In this document: positions 54,724 through 63,948 of the stretch, piece by piece
Numbering within the stretch: the first letter of the stretch is position 1
Layout: each line of letters starts with the position of its first letter
Origin: Caldora sp965222765
GTDB lineage: Bacteria; Cyanobacteriota; Cyanobacteriia; Cyanobacteriales; Coleofasciculaceae
NCBI GenBank assembly: GCA_965222765.1
Contig: CBDCVG010000022.1
Location: forward strand, 186,001-250,000
Direction: 5' to 3'
Length of the DNA stretch: 64,000 nucleotides
Program-made: the position numbers and the translations under genes
Notes under the pieces: generated by a model
What the model saw: the letters and a program-made list of their open reading frames with translations, nothing else
Database searches by the model: none
What the model was told of the DNA's origin: nothing

Positions 54724-55527
54724 TTAGAACTCCAGTACTGGCCATTCAGATTCCCTATAGTAGTGTGTCATATCGTCAAACTTCCGCAATTCTGCCCGTC
54801 GAATACAAAAAGCGATCGCTTTTTGGGGTAGTACTTGGCTATTCAATTCTGACAAAATATTGCCGAGGCGATCACGTTCTAGGTGTGGTGGAATCTCACC
54901 AAAATATCCTAAAGTAACATGGGCAGTAAAATGGTACTGCTGTTGAACTCCTAAACCAATCAAACCGCGATTTTGATAAATTGACCTGCGAAATTGCTTA
55001 ATCTGTTCGTAGGAGTCTTGGTTATTGGGAGCTAAACACACACCTATAGCTCTAGGCATTACCATCAAACCTAATAACTGCCAGCTAATGGTATTGCTGC
55101 TAGAACTTGACTGTTGATACTTGTGAAAGCTGTATGCTACCAGTTGTTGTAGTTGCTGCTCATACTCCGGATTTTCTGCTTGGCGTTCACGATAAGCATT
55201 CTCCCAAATTAAATCTGCCAAAGTTAAATGAAAGCTATCGGGAGGTATTGTTACGATTAAACCCTGGTCTAGTTGCTGCAACAGTTTTTGTTGTAACTCT
55301 TTTAAGCAAGTGTAGAATTCCGAATTCTCCAAGTCTTCTTCCCAAGGTGGTGTAATCACTGTATAGCCAGGAAAAGGTGCTGCTCCTCTAGTGCCATCTG
55401 GCAGAAGCTGAAACTTAGGTGACTCTTGGATATGCTGCAACTGAGACTGATAGGCGGTTGGTATGAGCAGCCGCGCTACTCGATTGAGATAAGTTTGATA
55501 AGTATCGTCCAATCTTGATCCCCTCAC
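54724..55527 (-). CDS. 2H phosphoesterase-like protein (DUF1868 type)
   Basis: A 267-residue protein with the two HxT motifs of the 2H superfamily: SFHLTLADLIWENAYRER in the middle and FTAHVTLGYFGEIP near the C-terminus. The N-terminal part FPGYTVITPPW agrees with DUF1868 proteins, relatives of RNA 2',3'-cyclic phosphodiesterases. The substrate is unknown. The GTG start at 55527 lies 12 bp from the holA ATG on the other strand, so their promoters overlap. Confidence 0.78.
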   Translation of the reverse strand: MRGSRLDDTYQTYLNRVARLLIPTAYQSQLQHIQESPKFQLLPDGTRGAAPFPGYTVITPPWEEDLENSEFYTCLKELQQKLLQQLDQGLIVTIPPDSFHLTLADLIWENAYRERQAENPEYEQQLQQLVAYSFHKYQQSSSSSNTISWQLLGLMVMPRAIGVCLAPNNQDSYEQIKQFRRSIYQNRGLIGLGVQQQYHFTAHVTLGYFGEIPPHLERDRLGNILSELNSQVLPQKAIAFCIRRAELRKFDDMTHYYRESEWPVLEF

Positions 55528-55538
55528 TTGTGGTTCTT

Positions 55539-56531
55539 ATGACAATTTACCTCTACTGGGGAGAAGATGACTTTGCCATAGCTCAAGCTGTAAGCAAACT
55601 GCGTGAATCTGTACTTGATACCAGCTGGATTAGCTTTAACTATGACAAAATTTCTCCCGAACAACCAGATGCCCTGATTCAGGCGCTCAATCAGGCAATG
55701 ACTCCACCCTTTGGTATGGGTGGGCGTTTGGTTTGGTTAGTTGATACACCCCTATGCCAGCAATGTTCAGAAAACTTGCTAGCAGAACTAAATCGTACTC
55801 TACCGCAGATTCCTCAAGAGTCAGTTTTGTTACTAACGAGTCGTAATCGACCGGATGGGCGGCTCAAATCGACTAAACTACTACAAAAATACGCTCACAT
55901 TCAGGAGTTTTCTCTCATCCCCCCTTGGAAAACTGAACAGCTGGTGCAGCGGGTAAAGTCCTGCTCTAGGGAAGTTGGGGTTAAACTCACTCCTGCTGCT
56001 ACGGAACTGTTGGCACAGTCAGTAGGTAACCAAACGCGGCAACTGTTCAACGAATTGGAAAAGTTACGCATCTATGCTGGAAATACTTCCGCACCCTTGG
56101 ATGATAGTACTGTGGCTACCTTAGTAGTCTCCAATACTCAAAATAGTCTGCAACTAGCCGCAGCAATTCGTCAAGGGCATGGAGCCAAAGCGTTAGAGTT
56201 AGTTGCTGACTTGATTAACAAAAATGAACCAGCTTTGAAAATTGTTGCCACTTTGATTGGACAGTTTCGTACCTGGTTATGGGTGAAGCTGATGATTAGT
56301 GAAGGAGAGAAGGATCAAAAAGTAATTGCTACTGCTGCTGAGGTGGGTAACCCCAAACGCATTTACTTCCTTTCCAAAGAAGTTAGCTCCCTTCACCTAG
56401 AGCAATTAATCTCAACCTTGGGTGTACTATTGGAGTTAGAAGTTAGCCTAAAAAGAGGGGCAGAACCTCTTTCAACCCTGCAAACTAAGGTAATAGAACT
56501 TTGTCAGATTTGTGGACACCGCAGATCTTAG
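55539..56531 (+). CDS. holA: DNA polymerase III delta subunit
   Basis: A clamp-loader subunit that opens the sliding clamp. The 330-residue chain begins MTIYLYWGEDDFAIAQAVSK, the usual cyanobacterial start. It continues with FGMGGRLVWLVDTPL, the middle SVGNQTRQLFNELEKLRIYA and the C-terminal collar region (TLIGQFRTWLWVKLM). The ATG at 55539 was preferred to an upstream ATT at 55515. Confidence 0.9.
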   Translation: MTIYLYWGEDDFAIAQAVSKLRESVLDTSWISFNYDKISPEQPDALIQALNQAMTPPFGMGGRLVWLVDTPLCQQCSENLLAELNRTLPQIPQESVLLLTSRNRPDGRLKSTKLLQKYAHIQEFSLIPPWKTEQLVQRVKSCSREVGVKLTPAATELLAQSVGNQTRQLFNELEKLRIYAGNTSAPLDDSTVATLVVSNTQNSLQLAAAIRQGHGAKALELVADLINKNEPALKIVATLIGQFRTWLWVKLMISEGEKDQKVIATAAEVGNPKRIYFLSKEVSSLHLEQLISTLGVLLELEVSLKRGAEPLSTLQTKVIELCQICGHRRS

Positions 56532-56848
56532 TATAGATGAGCCCTCAACTTCGCTGATGCCGTTGGTGTAGCCTCTCGTCACCACCCGACTTATTCAGCA
56601 AGCCCTAGTTAGGGGTAGTTCTCGATCTTTATCCTCTTTATTGATAACAGCTGCGATCGCTTGTGGATGAAGGTACATCTTACATTACAGGTAAACAAAG
56701 TACAGATATTAATGATAAAACTCTTGTGGAACAGGCATCTTGCCTGTCCTTATCTAACTCCTACTGAGATCTTGAGCCAAACTATTGTCTTTTCAGCCAA
56801 GGTCAATCTAAAATCTAAAATCGCCCAATCTACAATCCCCTGACCGTT
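56532..56848. other. Intergenic region with MITE end and short palindrome
   Basis: GACTTATTCAGCAAGCCCT at 56588-56606 is a lone end of the MITE-like family at 5859. TGGAACAGGCATCTTGCCTG at 56728-56747 is the short palindrome also found at 20564. No gene is supported. Confidence 0.65.
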
Positions 56849-57583
56849 GTGTTGAATTTTAAAAGTAGCATTTTTCTGTTTACCGTCTTCTGCATAGTTG
56901 CGACGGGATTGGGGGTTTATCTGCTAGGAGGTATCGATCAAGAACAGTTGCAGACTTTACTCGAGCAAGCAGGCATCTGGACACCGATTATTTATATCAC
57001 CCTTTATACAGTGGGGACGATATTAATCTTGCCCTCAACACCACTCAATCTCAGCGGTGGTGCAATTTTCGGCGTCTGGTGGGGTACTCTTTGGACAAGT
57101 CTTGCTGCTGTAGTGGCAGCGGTAGTAGCTTTTGCTTTTACCCGTACTATCGGACGAGATTTGGTAGCAAGTAAGTTAGCAGGGCGTTGGGAAGCAATGG
57201 ATGCTGAGATGCGTCAAGGGGGATTGTTCTATATGTTTGCCATTCGGCTGTTGCCGATTATCCCCTACGGATTAGTCAATTTTGCAGCTGGTTTAACGTC
57301 GATCCGTTTCCGAGACTACTTTGTGGGTACTCTTTTGGGCACAGTTCCAGGTATCTTACCCTTTGTCATGATGGGTTCTGGCTTGCAGGCTCTCAGAAGT
57401 GGCAATATCTTACCCTTAATGTGCGCCTTGGCTTTGACGGGAATGCTAGTTGGTGGAGCAACTTGGTATCGACGGCGACGACAGTCTCCTCGGAAGGCTT
57501 TAGCAGAAAAGGAGAGCCAGAGTAGGGAGCTGGGGAAACTGAAGGGAGAAATTCCCGATTCTCAAACAACAAATGACAAATGA
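56849..57583 (+). CDS. TVP38/TMEM64 family membrane protein
   Basis: A 244-residue protein with about six membrane segments and the SNARE-associated/DedA-like core: LPSTPLNLSGGAIFGVWWGT, then FAIRLLPIIPYGLVNFAAGL and FVGTLLGTVPGILPFVMMGS. The start is GTG at 56849. The charged tail (YRRRRQSPRKA) is cytoplasmic. Relatives are implicated in lipid scrambling or ion tolerance; no specific role can be read here. It converges on nadK. Confidence 0.85.
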   Translation: MLNFKSSIFLFTVFCIVATGLGVYLLGGIDQEQLQTLLEQAGIWTPIIYITLYTVGTILILPSTPLNLSGGAIFGVWWGTLWTSLAAVVAAVVAFAFTRTIGRDLVASKLAGRWEAMDAEMRQGGLFYMFAIRLLPIIPYGLVNFAAGLTSIRFRDYFVGTLLGTVPGILPFVMMGSGLQALRSGNILPLMCALALTGMLVGGATWYRRRRQSPRKALAEKESQSRELGKLKGEIPDSQTTNDK

Positions 57584-57620
57584 CAATTCCCAAACACTTA
57601 GAGTACACTTATTTTGCTCC

Positions 57621-58544
57621 CTAAGGCAATTCTACAGAAGTCGGCTTGGCAATGTGAGGCAAACCCCAACCCAACTTTTCCCGTAAAATGCGGAAGAACT
57701 CCGGCTGTTGCAAGCGGATAAATTTGGCAGAATAAAGCGATCGCTCAATTCGTATTTGATCTTCTGGTAACACATAGCAACCAGCATTACCATCCAATAC
57801 CATCACTAACTGATTGGGAGTAGCAGGAAAAATCTTTACTAGCTCACTCTCATGAAAAATTAAAGCTCTAGATGCCAAAGAATGAGGGCAGATAGGCATC
57901 AATTGTAGCACCGGTACTCCCGGAGCTACTACTGTTCCCCCAGCACTCAGAGAATAAGCTGTTGAACCAGTAGGAGTGGAGATAATTACCCCATCAGCGG
58001 CAATATCCACTGGTGCGTGACGCCCAATCTGAATCTCAAAATGGCACATACAAGTTAATGGTTCTCGATGGAGTACCATTTCATTCAAACAAAGTGCTTC
58101 CCACCAAATTTGCTCATCCCGTACCACCTGCACCAGCAGCATTGCTCTTTCTTCAACTTCATACTCTCCTTTAACTACCTTTTCTAAGGTGGAGGATAGC
58201 TGATTTAAATAAATCTCTGTGAGGAAACCCATATGACCGGTATTCACCGTCAGCAAAGGGATGCCAGAAGGACCAACCTGACGAAAAGCGGATAGTACTG
58301 TACCATCTCCCCCTAGCACAATTGCAAAACTCATCTGCTCATCAAAACCGGGAGGAGCTAATTTTTCTAGGGGCGTATGACATACTGGAGACTCAGGACG
58401 GGAATAGCCTAAAATCCCCCCGATGCCAGTAGCCATACGAACATCCCAGCCCATCGCACTCAGTTTGTCTTGCAACTCATCAGCGACGCGACAAGCTATG
58501 GGTTTAATCTCGTTGTAGATGATGCCTGCTTTGGGTATATTCAC
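57621..58544 (-). CDS. nadK: NAD(+) kinase
   Basis: It phosphorylates NAD to NADP. The 307-residue protein has GGDGTVLSAFR (catalytic GGDG), VNTGHMGFL, and the NE/D-rich ALCLNEMVLHREP and STPTGSTAYSLSAGG motifs. The start is GTG at 58544 (MNIPKAGIIYNE). Of the two NadK types in cyanobacteria, the assignment to one is not attempted. It follows ycf39 on the same strand after 167 bp. Confidence 0.92.
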   Translation of the reverse strand: MNIPKAGIIYNEIKPIACRVADELQDKLSAMGWDVRMATGIGGILGYSRPESPVCHTPLEKLAPPGFDEQMSFAIVLGGDGTVLSAFRQVGPSGIPLLTVNTGHMGFLTEIYLNQLSSTLEKVVKGEYEVEERAMLLVQVVRDEQIWWEALCLNEMVLHREPLTCMCHFEIQIGRHAPVDIAADGVIISTPTGSTAYSLSAGGTVVAPGVPVLQLMPICPHSLASRALIFHESELVKIFPATPNQLVMVLDGNAGCYVLPEDQIRIERSLYSAKFIRLQQPEFFRILREKLGWGLPHIAKPTSVELP

Positions 58545-58711
58545 CAGTTCGCGTCGTGATCAAATAATTACAATTAGGACAATTTTGGTCTTACATTATG
58601 AGAGCTTTTTAAGGCAGAAGCCTTAGGACAGGAATCTATTACTTTTTTATAATCAACTAATCTTATCGTGATATATCTTACACTCTCCCTCGCTTTGCCC
58701 AAAAACCTCTC

Positions 58712-59689
58712 CTAGGTTTTAGATTTAAAAGGAGTCTTTTTCTTCTTCTTGGCTTTGTTTTTCTCGTAATCGATTTCTTTAAGCTTCTTCATAATCCGGC
58801 TAAAGTATTCTTGCAGATAGGCTTCTAGAGTTGTAGTTTCCTGGGAGTTAAGACCAAAAACATCATATACTTCGTCCATCGGTGCATTCAAGGGTTTGCC
58901 ATTTGCCAACACCTCAGCGAATGCCAATCGATCAGAGACATTCCAACCCCACTGAAAAAAGCGCAGAAAGCGGAGCATTCCCCTGAGGAATCCAATTGGT
59001 ACACGGGAAATTTTGGCATTTTTCCCGGATAAACGCTCACACAGGTTGATGATTTCTTCGGCCCCCCAGGCACGAGTTCCGACAACTGGAAAAGTCTTAT
59101 TTTCTGTTTCTGGAACTTCAAGAGCACGAACAGCAAACTTAGCAATGTCTTGAGTATCCAGATAGGCAATGGGAGAAGTCTCACCAGTCATCCATACTGC
59201 CTGTCCCTCCAAAATAGGGATTGCATACTGACCAATTAACCCTTGCATAAAGCCACAAGGTCTCAAAATGGTGTATTTCAATCCTGATTCTGCCAAAAAA
59301 AGTTCTGTGCAATGCTTAATTTGCATCAGCGGGACATTGGGAAACTTCTCGGCATTCAAAATTGAGAAAAAGACAAACCGCTCAACGCCAGCAGCGACAG
59401 CAGCTTGAATTAGAGATACTTTACCATCCCAGTCCACCTGTTGAATACGGAGAGAATCTGTTGGTCTCGATGTAGCTGCATCTATGACAGCGGTTATCCC
59501 TTCAAGAGCAGGGGATAGAGTCTCAGGCTTAGTCAGATCACCTTGGAAGATTTCGGCTCCCCATTCTTTTAAAAAGCTAGCTTTTCTTGGACTGCGTACC
59601 AAACAACGTACCTGATGGTCTTCGTCTAGCGCACGACGAACTACCTGTCTTCCCAAAGTGCCTGTTGCACCGACGACCAACAAATTCAT
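58712..59689 (-). CDS. ycf39: Ycf39, photosystem II assembly factor (atypical SDR)
   Basis: A 325-residue NmrA-like atypical short-chain dehydrogenase with the N-terminal nucleotide motif VVGATGTLGRQVVRRAL and the family blocks AATSRPTD, FVFFSILNAEKFPNVPLMQ and TILRPCGFMQGLIGQYA. Ycf39 (HCF244 in plants) works with chlorophyll synthase and Hlip proteins to deliver chlorophyll to newly made D1. A Lys-rich tail ends the protein. petM lies 154 bp upstream on the same strand. Confidence 0.92.
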   Translation of the reverse strand: MNLLVVGATGTLGRQVVRRALDEDHQVRCLVRSPRKASFLKEWGAEIFQGDLTKPETLSPALEGITAVIDAATSRPTDSLRIQQVDWDGKVSLIQAAVAAGVERFVFFSILNAEKFPNVPLMQIKHCTELFLAESGLKYTILRPCGFMQGLIGQYAIPILEGQAVWMTGETSPIAYLDTQDIAKFAVRALEVPETENKTFPVVGTRAWGAEEIINLCERLSGKNAKISRVPIGFLRGMLRFLRFFQWGWNVSDRLAFAEVLANGKPLNAPMDEVYDVFGLNSQETTTLEAYLQEYFSRIMKKLKEIDYEKNKAKKKKKTPFKSKT

Positions 59690-59843
59690 TAGTAAATTTT
59701 TAGTAAAGAATCTTAACGTTTCTATAAAATTCTATCAGAAATTGTTGTTTGTCGTTTGTCGTTTGTTGTTTGGGAATAGGGAATGGGGAATCGCGACTTG
59801 ATCTGCTCCTCTCCCTTGTCCCCCCATCTCCCGCTCTGCCAAA

Positions 59844-59954
59844 CTAAGCTTCTCCTTCTCCTCCTTGAATTTTGAGTAATAAAAAGCCTAAGCCCAAGCC
59901 GACAAGAACTAGGGTAAAGGACAAAGCGGCTGCGTTGAACATTTCAGGATTCAT
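59844..59954 (-). CDS. petM: Cytochrome b6f complex subunit VII (PetM)
   Basis: A 36-residue single-helix protein beginning MNPEMFNAAALSFTLVLVG and ending LLLKIQGGEGEA, close to cyanobacterial PetM in length and in the LLLKIQG motif. PetM is a small peripheral helix of the b6f complex in the thylakoid membrane. The gene sits just upstream of ycf39 on the same strand. It is short, so it is easily missed. Confidence 0.85.
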   Translation of the reverse strand: MNPEMFNAAALSFTLVLVGLGLGFLLLKIQGGEGEA

Positions 59955-60033
59955 ACTCTTTCATCTCCTAAGTTGGTTGGTGTTTACATAATACAATAGG
60001 CTGGAAACACCGACTGCGGGAGGGTGTCAGGGT

Positions 60034-60063
60034 TGTAGAGACGTAGCATGCTACGTCTCTACA
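60034..60063. repeat. Perfect 30-bp palindrome upstream of pdxA
   Basis: The left arm TGTAGAGACGTAGCA is followed directly by its complement TGCTACGTCTCTACA. It ends 43 bp before the chosen pdxA ATG. A related imperfect hairpin (TGTAGAGACGCGC) is at 31717, so this is a dispersed palindrome family that happens to lie in the pdxA leader. Confidence 0.75.
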
Positions 60064-60106
60064 TTTGGTTGTACAAAAATTGCTTGTGGAAGGCGGGAAA
60101 ATATTA

Positions 60107-61210
60107 ATGAAAACAGGAAAAACTTTCTTTACACAACAACCGAGTTACCAGCAAAGCCGTCCTCGATTAGCGGTAACCTTGGGGGATCCAGCCGGAATTG
60201 GTCCGGAAGTGGTACTCAAAGCACTAGCAGACTCAGAAATCACTGCTGATTGTGAACTTGTCGTAGTTGGTAACCGCTCGCTGCTGAAAACTACCTATAC
60301 CCACTTGCGACAGCAGGCTAGTGGGGAAAAGACTTTATTAGCAGTGCCAGAGGACTTATCAATGCTCGATGTTGAGTTAGAAGCCTCAGTCGAAGAGCAA
60401 ATTACTCTTGGTGTTGGTAATGCAGCTAGTGGAGCAGCAAGTTTTGCTTATCTGGAAAAAGCAATTACCCAAACCCTTGCAGGGCAGTTTGATGGTATAA
60501 TTACAGCCCCGATTGCTAAGTCATTATGGAAGGCTGCAGGACACAATTATCCCGGTCAAACAGAAGTACTGGCAAAATATTCAGGGGTTAACAGATATGG
60601 GATGTTATTTGTAGCGCGATCGCCCCACAGTAATTACCAACTACGCACTCTCGTTGCCACCACCCATATTCCTTTGCGTCAAGTGCCAGACAGCCTTACA
60701 ACTCAATTAATGAGCAGCAAACTTGAGTTACTGGTAGATTGCTTACGAGATGATTTTGGACTAAAGACACCCCGGATTGCTATTTCTGGGTTAAACCCTC
60801 ATAGTGGTGAACAAGGTCAGCTAGGTAATGAAGAGCAAGATTGCCTAATTCCCTGGTTGCAGAAGGAGCGTCAAAAACTTCCCCAGCTTTACTTAGATGG
60901 TCCTGTACCTCCAGATACACTTTGGGTAAGTTTAGGTCAGGCTTGGTATCATCCCAACCAATCCGACCCCTATGATGCCTACCTAGCGCTCTATCATGAC
61001 CAAGGTTTAATCCCAGTAAAATTAGTCGCATTTGACCGAGCCGTCAACACTACCATTGGTTTACCCTTTGTTCGAACTTCACCGGACCATGGGACGGCAT
61101 TTGACATTACAGGTCAAGGTATTGCAAATGCGACTAGTATGAAAGCAGCGATTAGGCTAGCAGTAGAACTGGTTAACCACAGAAAAGAGGAGATGAGGGA
61201 GCACGGGTGA
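60107..61210 (+). CDS. pdxA: 4-hydroxythreonine-4-phosphate dehydrogenase
   Basis: It oxidises 4-phosphohydroxy-L-threonine in DXP-dependent pyridoxal phosphate synthesis. The 367-residue chain has AVTLGDPAGIGPEVVLKAL, ITAPIAKSLWKAAGHNYPGQ with the metal-binding His of TEVLA, ISGLNPHSGEQG, and ALYHDQGLIPVK. ATG 60107 gives a normal N-terminus; a TTG at 60065 would overlap the leader palindrome. A hairpin follows at 61319. Confidence 0.9.
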   Translation: MKTGKTFFTQQPSYQQSRPRLAVTLGDPAGIGPEVVLKALADSEITADCELVVVGNRSLLKTTYTHLRQQASGEKTLLAVPEDLSMLDVELEASVEEQITLGVGNAASGAASFAYLEKAITQTLAGQFDGIITAPIAKSLWKAAGHNYPGQTEVLAKYSGVNRYGMLFVARSPHSNYQLRTLVATTHIPLRQVPDSLTTQLMSSKLELLVDCLRDDFGLKTPRIAISGLNPHSGEQGQLGNEEQDCLIPWLQKERQKLPQLYLDGPVPPDTLWVSLGQAWYHPNQSDPYDAYLALYHDQGLIPVKLVAFDRAVNTTIGLPFVRTSPDHGTAFDITGQGIANATSMKAAIRLAVELVNHRKEEMREHG

Positions 61211-61633
61211 GCGAACACCAGGGTGGGGAGATGGGGAGATGGGGAGGGTGAGCGAAAAAAAGCGTGTGGGGTCTAAACCAACCTCAGACAACAATTGGAC
61301 TTTGGACAAAAAAACAAGAGTTTGCGTAAGTACTTACGCAAACTTTTAAAAAACTTAATTTTGCCCAGTTAATCTCAGGTCTGAGGGTAAGGTGTTACTC
61401 TTCTTTTAATTCCTTAGTCTCAGAAGAGGGGGGATATTTAATTAGCGAGTTTAACTCACTAATTAAATATCTTCGCTCTCATTTGATTTGCAAAAATGAG
61501 ATGATCCCCAACTCCAAAAGAGTAAACTAGAACCTTTTGCGCCAATAGTAATCAATGTCCTACGAAGTTGGCTTCACAAATAAGGGCTTTTTAAGTTTGG
61601 TATTAACAGGACGGTAGAGAATCAAGCATTAGT
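61211..61633. other. Intergenic region with two strong palindromes
   Basis: At 61319-61344 AGTTTGCGTAAG and CTTACGCAAACT are perfect 12-bp arms around TA, followed by TTTAAAAAAC, which could end the pdxA transcript. At 61434-61470, 18-bp arms (ATATTTAATTAGCGAGTT against AACTCACTAATTAAATAT, one mismatch) flank a single T. GGGGAGATGGG repeats lie near 61225. No gene is seen. Confidence 0.65.
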
Positions 61634-63127
61634 TCATTTATGTGGTTTCCATACTTGATAAATAGCACCGCCAGATAACAGACTATAACCACAAGTGAGA
61701 CATAGGTGAAAGGGCAATAAGCCAAAATCTTGAAGTGTATACGCTAGGTAGATACCGGAAAGAGAATATAAAGCCAGGAAAATTTCGATGAAAGTAAAAA
61801 GTTTAATTTTTTTACTAAAGTATTTATTATTGTGCCAATTTTTGTTTTGATTAAAAATATTAAACTTTGGAGTCCTGACAAAGGTAGTATTTTTGCCTAA
61901 AAATCCTGTCAAAGCAGCTATAGCATTTTGTAAAGCAAGACTCATAGATAAACACAAGAAAGCAGGGAACATTATGACAAAGTAAATTATTCTTTCTGAG
62001 GTTTTTGGGGATTTATTTTTAGTTGAGACAAAATAAAAAAACAACAAATTAACAAAAGAAATAACTAATAAATTAATAATTTCAAAAAACAATCTAAATT
62101 CAAGATAGGTATGTTTAATAATTAATACAGGAATACTTAACAAGCTCAAACACAGTATCAGCAAAAAAACTGTTGAATTCAGTAAATGAGCCAGACTATG
62201 GACTTTATTCAGCCAAGGCAGCTTAGATTGAACAATATTTTTCATATGCTTACGAGATGTTTCAGCTCCTCCTTTACTCCATCTGTGTTGTTGTGATTTA
62301 ATTGCCTGAACCGCAACGGGTATCTCTGCAGGAGCAACAACATCTTCAAGGTAAATAAACTTCCATCCTTGTAGTTGTGCTCTGTAACTCAAATCTAAAT
62401 CTTCAGTTAAGGTATCTGAATGCCAACCTCCAGCAGTTTGAATAGTTGCTTTACGCCATACTCCTGCTGTGCCGTTAAAATTAATAAAATATCCTCCAGC
62501 ATTTCTACCTTGTTGCTCAATAGAAAAATGTCCATTCAATGCAAAAGCTTGAATTCTGGTAAAAATAGAATAATTTTCGTTCAAATGGCTCCATCTTGCT
62601 TGGACTAGTCCGACTTTTTTATCGTTAAAATAGGGTAAGGTTTTTAGCAAGAAATCTGGATAAGGTAGAAAATCAGCATCAAAAATAGCAATATAATCAC
62701 CTTTTGCTATTTCTAAACCATAAGCTAAGGCTCCTGCTTTGTAACCTGTTCGTTTTGGGCGCTGCAAGTGAGTAATATTTATCCCTTGGTTTTTAATGGC
62801 TTGAATCTGAGAAGCAATTATTTGTGGTGTTTCGTCTCTTGAGTCATCTAGAACCTGAATCTCTAAGCGCTCTTTAGGAAAATCTAAACTCGCAATGTTT
62901 TTTATCAATCTTTCTGCTACATAAAGCTCATTATATATAGGAAGTTGGATAGTTACAAATGGAAATTCTTGTAATGTCAGTATGTTTTTTGTGTTTTTAA
63001 TTTTTTGCCATTTGAGATAATGATAAACAAGATGAACTTGAATGAGACTGTATAGGAAAATAAATAACAAACAAAAGAAGTAAATTACTAAAATAGTAAT
63101 AACTACAATTTTAAAAAAAAGGTTCAT
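61634..63127 (-). CDS. Family 2 processive glycosyltransferase (cellulose/mannan synthase-like)
   Basis: A 497-residue membrane protein with an N-terminal helix and four or five C-terminal helices. The GT2 core shows PFVTIQLPIYNELYVAERLI, LEIQVLDDSRDET, the DxD in AIFDADFLP, TEDLDLSYRAQLQGW and the processive-enzyme motif QQHRWSKGG. The overall form resembles CESA/CslA-like enzymes frequent in Bacteroidetes. The gene is visibly more AT-rich than its neighbours and has few GCGATCGC sites, so acquisition by transfer is possible. The product polysaccharide is unknown. Confidence 0.85.
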   Translation of the reverse strand: MNLFFKIVVITILVIYFFCLLFIFLYSLIQVHLVYHYLKWQKIKNTKNILTLQEFPFVTIQLPIYNELYVAERLIKNIASLDFPKERLEIQVLDDSRDETPQIIASQIQAIKNQGINITHLQRPKRTGYKAGALAYGLEIAKGDYIAIFDADFLPYPDFLLKTLPYFNDKKVGLVQARWSHLNENYSIFTRIQAFALNGHFSIEQQGRNAGGYFINFNGTAGVWRKATIQTAGGWHSDTLTEDLDLSYRAQLQGWKFIYLEDVVAPAEIPVAVQAIKSQQHRWSKGGAETSRKHMKNIVQSKLPWLNKVHSLAHLLNSTVFLLILCLSLLSIPVLIIKHTYLEFRLFFEIINLLVISFVNLLFFYFVSTKNKSPKTSERIIYFVIMFPAFLCLSMSLALQNAIAALTGFLGKNTTFVRTPKFNIFNQNKNWHNNKYFSKKIKLFTFIEIFLALYSLSGIYLAYTLQDFGLLPFHLCLTCGYSLLSGGAIYQVWKPHK

Positions 63128-63603
63128 GCTAAATATAGTAAATCGACAAAGCTTTACTATAGCAAATTATACTCAAATATCATTCATTCAATAAAATTAT
63201 TTTATTTTACTAGGGATGGAAGGGATAGCCACCCGCTGCTTAATTATTTGTTATTAGTTATTTGTCTTTCTGAACCAACAACCAACAACCAACAACAAAT
63301 AAGGCGAAATACCACGACTAAACTACATGGAATGAGCTTAAACAAGAATAGTTTTCTCAATATTCAAGAAGTAGTAACTGTTGAATTAATCAAAAAAAGG
63401 GTATTCATGGGAAAATTTGGAATTTTTGTCAGAACTTAAAAATAGAAAAATTGAAGCCCTCTAACCCTATTTGTGGTAGATAAGAGAACTTCAAGAAAAA
63501 AATTATTCTAATTTAGAGGAATTCTTAGTCTAGCTACTGGTAATTGCTTAAGATCTAAGATAAATACCCCCGTTTGATTTTTGCGATCAAACGGGTTTTA
63601 TTG
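63128..63603. other. Intergenic region with tandem repeats and a terminator-like hairpin
   Basis: AACCAAC/AACAAAT repeats lie at about 63270-63300. At 63569-63595 CCCGTTTGAT and ATCAAACGGG pair over a short loop and are followed by TTTT on the plus strand. The hairpin lies 9 bp from the stop of the downstream minus-strand gene and probably ends that transcript. A 63-codon ORF at 63248 is unsupported. Confidence 0.55.
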
Positions 63604-63948
63604 TTAATTATACTCCACACCTCTATATTTCCTCTTTATAGTCTGTGAGGTATTGTCCTTCAATTGCTCTAAAAATCGGGGAAGCTTTGAGTATTCTGCA
63701 TCTTTATATTGAGTTGTGCGACTGTCTGGAATGATAGATTGAGGAATATCTCTGATTGCTCCTTCGGATACAGTTACTTGATTTTGATTTAACAAGTTTT
63801 TTAAAGTCTCCCAGGTTTCTCCTGGATGCTGTCTTAGCCATTCTTGCGCAATTGCGATAGCTTTGGAAAGCTTAATATTAAAGCGCATCAACAGAATGGC
63901 AAGTACTTGTTCTTTGCTCACCATCATTCTTTCTGCTGAAATGTCCAT
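63604..63948 (-). CDS. Small protein of unknown function
   Basis: A 114-residue protein with a helical first half (KEQVLAILLMRFNIKLSKAI, then AQEWLRQHPGETWETLKNLL) and a polar, probably flexible second half ending IKRKYRGVEYN. There are no signal or membrane segments. The first half resembles small helical modules in filamentous cyanobacteria, but I cannot name a family. Confidence 0.5.
   Translation of the reverse strand: MDISAERMMVSKEQVLAILLMRFNIKLSKAIAIAQEWLRQHPGETWETLKNLLNQNQVTVSEGAIRDIPQSIIPDSRTTQYKDAEYSKLPRFLEQLKDNTSQTIKRKYRGVEYN

Noticed and set aside
63248..63439. 63-codon ORF next to heptamer repeats
   Set aside because: It begins in tandem-repeat DNA and has no ribosome site or recognisable protein features.
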